Positions 55,803 to 64,000 of a DNA stretch of 64,000 nt are shown here, one piece after another. The notes below the pieces were generated by a model that was given only the letters and a program-made list of their open reading frames with translations, was not told the origin of the DNA and made no database searches. Numbering within the stretch: the first letter of the stretch is position 1; each line of letters begins with the position of its first letter. Location: positions 124,001 through 188,000 of the forward strand of contig JAFEMH010002594.1 in assembly GCA_022495995.1 (NCBI GenBank). The letters run 5' to 3'. Position numbers and translations under genes: made by a program. Source of the DNA: Adenophora triphylla var. japonica. Lineage: Eukaryota > Streptophyta > Magnoliopsida > Asterales > Campanulaceae.

Positions 55803-57823
55803 ATGGTGCAAGAAAAGACCACTCCCGCAAGAGCTACCCACAATCTGGTGATGGAAACTCCAAATGCGAAGGATACCCGCCAGGCGAGATCGGGGACTGC
55901 GCGAGATGGAGACGTGCATACTTCTAAGACTGACTCGGCAATCAGAAGTGCCCGAAGGCGAGAAGAGCGGGAGCGAGTTGAAAGGGCTAAGGGAAAGGTT
56001 GGCGAGCAGAATCCCACTCCATCAAAGACCGATGATGCGAGAGCGACAGCCGACCAATTAAGGAAAGAGAATGAGCTGATGATGAAAGTTCTCGCAAATA
56101 ATGAGAGGTTAAGGAAAATGGGCCAGGCACCCACCGAGATCCCGCCCGAGATGTCAGTTGGGACTGCGGGAAGAGCTCGAAGAGAAGAGCGAGAGGTTAG
56201 CCAGAGTGTGGCGAAGAGGGATGATAGGCGGGCGAGGGATATGCCGCCGCCTAAGGACAAAGATAGAGAGCCCAGGAGGCGGGATACGACCAAGGCAAGA
56301 TCTGAGGGCGCGACAGTTAAGAGAAAGCATACGAGTCATGAAGAGGGAAGAAGAACGAGGATTTATCATAAGTCGGGGAACTCACGCAACGAGTCGTATT
56401 ATTATGGGTACGAAAGTAACGAGGGATCGACTGCGGACAGAGATTATGTGCCAAGTCGCTCTAAATATTCGGACGATGGAACCTATAGAGAGGAGAGGTC
56501 ATAAAGGTCAAGGCATTCTGACAGATCTCGCCGAGATGAAGAGTCGCCGCGCGATAGAGATCGCAGGCGGCGTGAAAGGAGGGATAGAGAGAAGGAAAAA
56601 GAAAGGGCCGAGAAAGCCGTGGAAGCTGAGAAAATGGCGGAGGCGATTAAAGTTGCAGAGGCTTTGAAAGCAGCTGATTTGGCTAAAGCCGCGGAGTTAG
56701 AGAAAGCTAAGAAAGATGAGGATGATAAGTGGAAGTCTGAGATGGCGGAAATGGCAAAGAAGATCAAAGAGTTGGAGGCGGGAACAAAGCCCGCTGAGGT
56801 GAAAGGTTCCTACTTGGCCCCGTTTGCAAAGAATATTCAGATTTCCGCCCCTGATCCCACATTTCGTATGCCAAATTTGTCAAGCATTCGGGAAGCTCTA
56901 GAGATAACACTCATATTGGTGGCTTTGAGGTTATTTTGTCGTTATTAACGAAAAACGAAGATGTGATATGTAAGGCGTTTGCGAGCACTCTTATCGATCA
57001 TGCCCTAAAATGGTTTCTAGCCCAGCCAGCGGAGTCACTTCTCGGATATCAAGATCTTAAAGCAATTTTTTTTTGCGAGATTCAGTGGATCGGGAGCATA
57101 GCCCGTGCAAAAGACCGAGCTGTGTAGCCTCAAACAGCGGGAAGGAGAGGAAATATTAGCCTTTACTGACAGATTTATGGATATCGCAAACCGAATTGCC
57201 GATGTCAGCCAGAGCGAGATTATTATGCTATTTAATGCTAGTTTGTTGCCTGGGAGTTTCAAGCAAGAATTTTGTATGAGGTTGCCAAAGACGACTGGCG
57301 AGTTGTACGAAAGAGTAATAGCATTCTGTAGTGGCGGTAAAGAACCAGGAGTTAAGGTCGCCCTCACGGCTACGGGCTCTGGTAAGAAAAGTGTCAAGGA
57401 AAGGATTGAGGTGGTGAAAGATGAGAATAAAGGTGATAAAGGAAGTCGCAGCGGGAATCGTACTGGCGGGAGCGGGGGTAGCCGCGGTGGAAGTCGAGAT
57501 CAAAGAAAGATTATCAAATTCAGTAGGTTGAATACCTCTCTTAGCGAGATCATGAGAAGGGAGGATTTGCTGAGCCGTATGCCATCAAAGAGGGATCCTA
57601 TATGGCCAGGGATCAGAATAGCTATTGTGAGTGTCACAAAGATAAGGGGCATGTGACAGAAGATTGCTATAATTTGAGAAGGATAGTTCAGGCGAGAATC
57701 GATAAAGGTGATTTTAAGCAGTACCTCGAGCACAACGCAGGGCGAAATGAAGGAGTACGGCAGGAAAGAGCTCAGGATCGAAATGTAGTTGATGTTATTC
57801 AGGACCCGTTGCCCAGCGTGGCC
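55803..57823 (+). pseudogene. Gypsy-D gag
   Basis: ATG 55803 begins MVQEKTTPARATHNL. The first part is highly charged (R/E/D-rich) with a coiled-coil A/E/K stretch at about 56620-56790. An in-frame TAA at 56502 interrupts it and the same frame continues beyond. The structural gag core appears as PDPTFRMPNLSS, then in another frame CKAFASTLIDHALKWF, then FTDRFMDIANRI. A zinc-knuckle-like CECHKDKGHVTEDC is near 57627-57670. At least three frame changes (about 56890, 57075, 57600). Dead. Confidence 0.8.
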
Positions 57824-57826
57824 TAG

Positions 57827-58837
57827 TTGGATAATCAAATTATGATGTTGTTTCACAATTTTGACATCCCTCCATTTGTCGCTAGCGAGGACAGGGTGAT
57901 TAGCTTTTCGAGAAGTGAGTTGGCTGCGACAAAGAGTCATGGAAGCCAACCAGTAATTATTACCATTTGTCCGGGAAATAATGTGGTTCAAAGGGTGATG
58001 GTGGATTCAGGAGCTAGTCGAAATGTACTATATTATGAGGCTTTCAAGAGAATGAATTATACGGATGCTAACTTGGTGCCTTACAAGGGATTTTTGGAGG
58101 GATTCACAAATCATTCTGTTAAAGTGAAGGGAACAATCATGCTGGAGGTAGAGATTGGCGAGGGTGAGACGGCGAGAAGCGAGAACGTGGAATTCATGGT
58201 GATTGACTTAGTCTCTCCCTACAATGCTATTGTCGGGATCCCCTTCATGTTGAGTTTTGAGATGGTGTTGTCCATCCCGCATCAGAGGGTAAAGTATCTG
58301 ACTTCCAGGGGTATGGGTTGTCTGAAGAGCGAGGTGATCACAGTGGCGAGAAAGAAGAAGGAGATGATGAAAGCCAAGGGGGCTTCCACCAGTTCATTAG
58401 CGACAAAATCAGATTCTCGCCTGCTAAGAATTAATGTGATTGAGTTGGTTGAGCCCGAGAATGATTGGGTGGTAACTGAAAGTATGAAGAGCGGCACGGC
58501 TATGGTTGTCGCAGGGGCGAGTATTGAAGTTGCCAGTGAAGTGCCTGAGGCTGGAATGGCCGTATCCGAGGATGAGCGAGAAAGGGAAGTGATGGTTATG
58601 CGAGAACCTGATTATGTGTGCTCCGAGCAGGATGTCGCAGGAGAGCTTGATCTGGGTATGGAAGTTATGAATGTGACACCAAGCTTGAGCTATGCTAGGG
58701 TGGTTCAGTTTTTTCGGATGGGGGAGCCCAGAATCGAAGAGATAGTGATGGAAGAAATCGTTGAGGATTTGGAGGAGGATTGTGAAACAGTGGAGGTTGA
58801 GGACAGAGGGGCGATCTATGTGCAACAGGTTCAATGA
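57827..58837 (+). pseudogene. Gypsy-D protease and linker
   Basis: Directly after the TAG at 57824. Contains VMVDSGASRNVLYYEAFKRM (aspartic protease, D-S-G) at about residues 60-80 and PYNAIVGIPFMLSF, the C-terminal flap block (PYNxIxGRP in relatives; here GIP). It is followed by a long acidic linker (VEPENDWVVTES ... EEIVMEEIVEDLEED). Open for 336 codons in its own frame; the next domain is shifted. Confidence 0.85.
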
Positions 58838-59915
58838 CTCTGGGAGGGTGATTCCCGCCAAAGGTCCAATTAGCAAGAAGCGAAAAAGAATTGAAGTTGA
58901 GACTTTGCAAATGCGAGATGAGCCAGAGATTCAGGCTGATGAGGAGCTGGAGGAAATAGAGATCAACCGATACTTCCCGGAGCAGAGAGTTAAGATCGGA
59001 AAGCAGTTGTTCAGGGATGAGTGGGAACGTTTGGTTGAATTTTTAAAGGAGAATTTGGATGTGTTTGCTTGGCGACCAGAGGATATGAGGGGCATAGATG
59101 AGAATGTCGCCATGCACTGTTTAAATGCCGACCCGAACATTGAGTCATTCAAACAAAAAGTTAGGCACTTATCGTCGGAGAAAGAGAGGGCAGTCTTGGA
59201 GGAAGTAGATAAATTGCTGAAGGCGGGAATCATTGAAAAGATCCAATACCCTGTTTGGTTGGCATGCCCGGTTATGGTGCTGAAGTCGAATGGAAAGCGG
59301 AGGATGTGCATTGATTTCACAGATTTGAATATCGCCTGCCCCAAGGATTGTTACCCGCTCCCAAAAATTGACAAGTTGGTTGATTCGATTGCGGGCTATC
59401 GGGTTTTCAGTTTCATCGATGCATATTCGGGATACCATCAGATTAAAATGGCAGAGGAAGATAAGGTAAAGACAGCTTTTCGAACGCCGCAGGGTAACTT
59501 TTGTTATAGGATGATGCCGTTCGGCTTGAAGAATGCCGGTGCGACATATCAGAGGATGGTGAATGACGTGTTTAGATCGCAGATTGGGCCAAATCTGGAA
59601 TCATATATAGATGATATGGTGATAAAGACTGGGGAGTACGATCATATTCTGGATCTCGCAGATACATTTGAAAATTTAAGAAGGAATTCGATGAAGTTGA
59701 ACCCTAGCAAGTGCACGTTCGGTGTGACGGCGGGAAATTTTTTGGGGTTTCTAGTGAATAAGCGCGGGATCGAGGCCAATCCTGAGAAAATCCAGGCACT
59801 GATGAACATTTCGCCTCCCAAGTCGATCCGCGAGATCCAGAGGTTGAATGGGAGAATTGTTGCCTTGGGGATATTTATTTCCAGATTGGCGGAAAAAGTG
59901 TTTGCCATTTTTTAA
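58838..59915 (+). pseudogene. Gypsy-D reverse transcriptase
   Basis: Open frame (from upstream 58761) with VDKLLKAGIIEKIQYPVWLA, RMCIDFTDLNIACPKDCYPL, FSFIDAYSGYHQIKM (first catalytic Asp), FRTPQGNFCYRMMPFGLKNA, YIDDMVIK (catalytic DD, about 59604-59615) and FLGFLVNKRGIEANPEKIQA. These are the seven RT motifs in order. The frame ends at 59915 by a shift near 59890, where RNase H should follow. Confidence 0.92.
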
Positions 59916-60470
59916 GGTTTTGAAAGGGGTGAAGAGCTTTGTTTGGGATGATGAATGCGATGCGGCTTTCGAGCAGATGAAAACTTATTTGGGGAAGCCG
60001 CCACTGTTGTGTAGCCCCATTGAGGGAGAAGAGCTATTCGTATACCTAGCAGCTTCAAACTTTGCAGTTGCTGCAGTGCTGGTGAGAGAGGAAGGAGGAG
60101 CTCAGAGGCCGATTTATTATGTGTCAAAAGCATTGAGCGACATCGAGGCGAGATATTTTAATGCTGAGAAATTGGCTTACGCTTTGGTTGTCGCCGCGCG
60201 GAAACTAAGAGCTTATTTTGTCACTCACACCATTGTTGTATTAAGTGATGCCCCATTAAGGAGAATTTTGCAACGGCCGGATGCCGCGGGAAGATTGTTG
60301 AAATGGTCTATTGAGCTGTCTGAGTTCGATTTGAAATATGAATCTCGCAGAGCGATCAAGGCACAAGCTTTGACTGACTTCATTGTGGAAACTTCTTTTG
60401 CGAGGTCACAGGATGATCTGGCCAAGACTGTTTTAAAGATAAGGCGGGAAAGAAGGTTACACCCAGTTTG
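59890..60470 (+). pseudogene. Gypsy-D RNase H (first)
   Basis: Frame +1 relative to RT: KCLPFFKVLKGVKSFVWDDE, LFVYLAASNFAVAAVLVREE, IYYVSKALSDIEARYFNAEK, VVLSDAPLRRILQRPDAAGR and KWSIELSEFDLKYESRRAIK. These are the connection/RNase H blocks of Tat elements. The first catalytic Asp position reads A (VYLAAS, where a DAS/DVS-type D is present in active enzymes), in line with the known decay of this domain in Tat elements that have a second RNase H. Confidence 0.88.
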
Positions 60471-60479
60471 GTTGAGAAA

Positions 60480-60930
60480 AGGGAGAGGCCAGCTGATTGT
60501 TGGATCTTATATGTGGATGGTTCATCGTCCAAGGATGAAGGTGGTGCGGGAATCACTCTAATCTCGCCAGATAAGGAGGTCAAGTATGAAAAAGCGCTAA
60601 AGTTTATGTTCAGCGTTTCAAATAACCAGGCTGAGTATGAGGCTTTGATTGCCGGAATCGAGTTGGCGAGAGACATTGGGCTGAAAAAAATTGTAATTCA
60701 TTCAGATTCTCACTTGATTGTCAATCAAGTGAAGGGCGAATATGGGGTGTTGAACCCAGTTTTGGTGAAATATTGCAATTTGGCGAGAAGTGTCTTGAAA
60801 AGTTTCGAGTTTTGGGAGTTGGTGCAGATAGACCGATCTGAGAACTCGCGTGCGGATTCATTGAGCAGAGCGGCGGGATCACAGGAGCAGAGTCTGGCTG
60901 AAGGGCCGATGGTTGAGTTTGTGGAGATGC
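60480..60930 (+). pseudogene. Gypsy-D second, archaeal-type RNase H
   Basis: ILYVDGSSSKDEGGAGITLI (catalytic Asp in YVDGSS), SNNQAEYEALIAGIELARDI (Glu), IVIHSDSHLIVNQVKGEY (Asp) and NSRADSLSRAAG (final Asp) give a complete D-E-D-D set. This extra aRNH marks the Tat/Ogre clade. The domain itself looks intact and is in frame with integrase. Confidence 0.92.
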
Positions 60931-62069
60931 CGGTGATCAACAGGCCGCTTGTGTTGGCAATTGAGGATGCCGAGAAGGATTGGGTAGTGGAAATGAAATA
61001 TTTTTTGGAAAAAGAAGAATTGCCGCCTGATGAAGAGAAAGCGAAATTAATAAAGGCGACATCGCCACGTTTTACAGTCGAGGATGGCGTGCTATATAGA
61101 AGGTCTTTCTCAAAACCATTGATGAGATGTGTGGAGCCAAGCATGGTACAAAAGGTATTGTTTGAGATTCATGAGGGCGTATACGGAGGCCATCCCAGAG
61201 CGAGAACATTGGCAGATAAGGTTTTGTTTCACGGTTACTATTGGCCGAGTTTGAAGAAGGATGCTGAGATGTATGTGAAGAAGTGCGAGAAATGTCAGAG
61301 ATTCGGCAATATTCCCCGCCAGCCTGCTACTGAACAAACCCCTATAGTGCTGACTTGGCCTTTCGACATGTGGGGGATTGATTTGATAGGACCCTTTCCG
61401 AAGGCCAAGGGTGGTTGTCAACACGTGGTTGTCGCCGTAGATTATTTTACTAAATGGACGGAGGCGAAAGCTTTGGCGACAATCAGTGAGGACCAGGTGA
61501 TTAAGTTTGTGCAAGAAAACATTTGGTGTAGATATGGAGTCCCCAGAGTCATCATTTCAGATCACGGCACTCAGTTTGGAAAGAAGTTTTCAGCGGAATG
61601 CGCGAGGGTAAACGTCAAACATTGGATGTCAGCAGTATACAGGCCGCAGCGTAATGGGCAGGCGGAAGCGGCAAATAAACAAGTCATTGTTGCCTTGCGA
61701 AAAAATTTAGAAGGAAGAAGTGGAGCTTGGCTGGAGGAGTTGCCAATAGCATTGTGGTATGTGCGGACTACAGTCAAGGGATCAACTGGAGAAACTGCTT
61801 TTGCCCTCACTTACGGATCGGAGGCAATGGCGCCTGCCGAGATGGTGTTGCCAACTTACAGAGTGGCCTATTATGACTAGGCGAGAAACAGGCAAAGGCG
61901 GTGCAACGACCTGGATCTAATTGATGAGAAGAGGATGTATGAGAGAATGAGAATGATCAATTACAAGCAGAAGATGAAAGCCCAGCATGACAAGCGAGTT
62001 AACAAGAGATCTTTTAATGTTGGAGATTGGGTTTTGAGGAGTGTGGAGGTAACTGGAGCCAAGCCGGGT
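60931..62069 (+). pseudogene. Gypsy-D integrase
   Basis: Zinc finger H-H-C-C: EIHEGVYGGHPRARTLADKV ... YVKKCEKCQRFGNI. Core: DMWGIDLIGPFP (Asp), RVIISDHGTQFG (Asp), RNGQAEAANKQVIVALRKNL (Glu); WLEELPIALWYVRTTVKGST. An in-frame TAG at 61878 precedes the C-terminal part (DEKRMYERMRMINYKQKMKA, FNVGDWVLRSV). The final GPYxV block is missing because the sequence changes to another element at 62070. Confidence 0.92.
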
Positions 62070-62615
62070 TGTGGGGCCTCCCCAACCCCGGGACCTATAA
62101 ATTCGTTCCCCGATGGTAGGGTCCCCAAACATACTCATCTAAATTGAAACCATTTCATCAAACCATCTAATTTAAGTGAGGCTTTTAAGAAAGTTTTGAC
62201 ATGATCTTCCTAAATGGAAGACTCAAGAAACCTGTTCAATATATTAACCTGCTTCCATTCTTTTTACATTGAAAAGGAAAGTTTACACCAATACATATTT
62301 AACAACCACACCACATTATTTACAAACCATAGTTTGGAAATGTTTAGAAAAGTTATTTACAACCTTTTTCCCCAAAAGAATAACAACCGACATAAACCCT
62401 CCTAGCAGAACGTACCCCGACAATCAAAAGACGATCCAACTGTGCCCCGGCCTCACCGATCCTGACCTCCTGTCTCAGCGGTATCTAAAAAAATTAAAGG
62501 GAGACGGGGTGAGAAAGAATCTCAGTAAGCTATTATGCAAGCATCAAGATGCCAAATAAAATGCAACACATAAGCAAGTTGTTCCACGTCATAATTGAAA
62601 TACCGTAAACACATT

Positions 62616-62711
62616 ACATCCTCTTGGGAACACATCCTCTGGGGAACACATCCTCTTGGGAATACATCCTCTTGGGAACACATCCTCTTGGGAATACATC
62701 CTCTTGGGAAT
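62616..62711. repeat. Six 16-bp tandem units
   Basis: ACATCCTCTTGGGAAC repeated six times without spacers, with C/T variation at the last base and one T-to-G change. Confidence 0.93.
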
Positions 62712-63386
62712 ACATTTATATTCACATTCAAGCACATACATTTACTTTAAATCACGTCCACACAATGATATAACAGTATATAACATGATTGAGTCAATAA
62801 TAATCCATATATGCTCATAATCAATTCCATGATGTCGTGCAACAATTATTTCAAGCACCATATTACCATATAACAATTCGGAGGTAACCACGTAGAGGTA
62901 CAATCACAGATACGTAGCCCTACGCATTCACAAAATCACATTACCCAACTTATACGCAAGTTCTATAATCAAATACCAAGTTTTATAACATTTGGTTCAA
63001 GTTTCATAATCGTCTCTCAAGCATTTTTGAGACATTATTTAAGGACCTTATAAATATCTTTTTGGCCCAATTCAAACTCCATTATTTAGTACTAAAGTTG
63101 TACTAAATACAGGATCAAAAAGTGTTTCAATCCGAGTTGTTTAGCCTAGGTTTCCAATGCCTCAAACATGGACCAAGGTCAGCATGTAAACAAGCTCACT
63201 CAAACTTGCCTTTCAAGCAACTTTGGGTCAATATTTAAAGCTATTGCCAATCTCTTTTTGGCCAATTCCAATTTCTACAATGTTGTACTAAACTTGTACT
63301 ACAAGTATAGTTAAAGAGTTATTATATCTATACTCACTAACCTAGGTTTAAAAGCTTGCAAAGGTGCTCACTCAATGCCATTTTGA

Positions 63387-63510
63387 GCACGAGTCGTGCA
63401 TGGCAGCACGAGTCGTGCAACTCCTCTGCACGACTGATTCCAAGGCCACGACTGGTGACCACGACTCCGTTTGCTTGGTCACGACTCGTGCTCATGAGCA
63501 CGAGTCGTGC
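63387..63510. repeat. Cluster of GCACGAGTCGTGC palindromes
   Basis: Perfect 13-mers at 63387, 63406 and 63498, one 12-bp copy at 63480 and degenerate copies at 63428-63468. The 13-mer is the reverse complement of the word clustered in the Copia-A LTR. Confidence 0.9.
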
Positions 63511-64000
63511 TCCTCACCTGAAGCCACGGTTTGCAAAGAACTACAAAGAAGAACAAAGAACACACACCAACATCGGCTTTCTGAAATACTTCAGCTACTG
63601 CAAGGCCAAACTTCAGCAGTCTAAACACATAGTTTGGACCCTAAAATACTTCCTCTAGCACCACTAACATGCATACAACATGTTTAAACAACAATTATAA
63701 CCAAATCCACCCCAAGTATTTAAGCCATGGCATGGAAATTGTCAAGCTCTAACCAAACCAATTTCCTTTCCATTTACAAACCCCAGCCGATGTTTCCACT
63801 TCACATAAAACCTTCATAACTCATTAATAACATTATTAAACAAGCCATGAACAGTTATTGGGAAAGAAACATAACAACTTACTTGGAAAATATGAAAAAT
63901 AACTAGAAGCTTTGACCGGGTAGATGTACTCTACTCAACGCCGTGATCCAAAATCCGCGATTACTTTGAAGAACGGAGCAACGGAGAATTTTCTAGGATT

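Larger units (their letters stand above)
54745..62069 (+). mobile_element. Gypsy-D: Tat-lineage Ty3/Gypsy element, 3' end replaced
   Basis: Plus strand: 5' LTR, PBS, gag, protease, RT, RNase H, a second RNase H, integrase. RT before integrase makes it Gypsy. The second (archaeal-type) RNase H is the hallmark of the Tat/Ogre clade. It stops at 62069 within the integrase C-terminus, where another element begins. The 3' LTR is not in the window, so the left edge (54745) is chosen only from a TGTTGAATG start. Confidence 0.88.
62070..64000 (-). mobile_element. LTR of another retrotransposon, partial (probably Gypsy, Tekay/Del-like)
   Basis: A sharp change at TGTGGGGCCTCCCCAACC (62070) inside the Gypsy-D integrase. 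Minus-strand phrases CTCACCCCGTCTCCCTTTAA and GGCTACGTATCTGTGATTG, and the CGGAG...CGGAG words near 63975, are familiar from long Tekay/Del LTRs, from memory only. No coding domain is visible. If right, this is the 3' LTR of a minus-strand element whose body lies beyond 64000. Confidence 0.5.

Noticed and set aside
55787..56293. 168-codon minus ORF with hydrophobic/serine-rich text that could look like a membrane protein
   Set aside because: Exact antisense of the R/E-rich Gypsy-D gag; no start context or domain.
62616..62711. 16-bp repeats as an iteron origin
   Set aside because: No replication gene, plant LTR context; a simple tandem duplication is enough.

Overview
The window looks like nuclear DNA of a eudicot plant. 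It is AT-rich, made mostly of nested LTR retrotransposons and MITEs, with introns having long T-rich tracts. It holds one clear ordinary gene, a two-exon WEB-family (DUF827-type) coiled-coil gene at 42354-43294, and one receptor-kinase gene fragment at 45861-46109. No rRNA, tRNA or CRISPR was recognised. The species cannot be named from the sequence.

Layout. (1) 1-25034: an old Ty1/Copia element on the minus strand (Copia-H), running off the left edge. Its gag is split by (2) a 19.2-kb Ty3/Gypsy element of the Tat lineage (Ogre/Retand-like), 4363-23517, minus strand, with LTRs of about 1.9 kb, a TSD of AGAGG, a tRNA-type PBS and decayed gag-pro-pol lacking RT and RNase H. Between its pol and 3' LTR lie two genes in antisense orientation: a spliced plant-mobile-domain (PMD) pseudogene (8378-11348) and an intact intronless 503-codon ORF (11894-13405), followed by an array of 72/73-bp repeats. 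(3) 25035-27440: AT-rich DNA with a roughly 0.7-kb direct duplication. (4) 27441-34588: Copia-A (plus), nearly complete, with a truncated 3' LTR. It is joined head-to-head to (5) Copia-B (minus), 34589-41181. (6) 41182-49283: the gene-bearing island, with a MULE-type foldback MITE, the WEB gene, Stowaway-type MITEs (one nested in another), an AACTGTGAAA-rich block, a kinase fragment, a 218-bp (TC)n tract and a probable hAT-type MITE. (7) 49284-54456: Copia-C (minus), two LTRs and a CATCT TSD. (8) 54745-62069: a second Tat-lineage Gypsy (Gypsy-D, plus) with gag, protease, RT, two RNase H domains and integrase, cut off by (9) another element from 62070 to the end, probably a Gypsy LTR on the minus strand.

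Two themes stand out. First, the nested Tat element carries two host-like genes antisense to gag-pol. Each is preceded by a CCGCGCGG-type box and an AT-rich TATA-like box at the spacing seen in the element's own LTR promoter. Second, almost every element in the window carries a dense cluster of its own short dyad-symmetric motif (for example AGTGTTGCCAACACT in Copia-H, TGTCGCGTGACA in Copia-B). One of these, GCACGAGTCGTGC, is shared by a Copia LTR and an unrelated element 35 kb away. The motifs sit in LTRs, leaders and, in Copia-H, interdomain linkers of the polyprotein.
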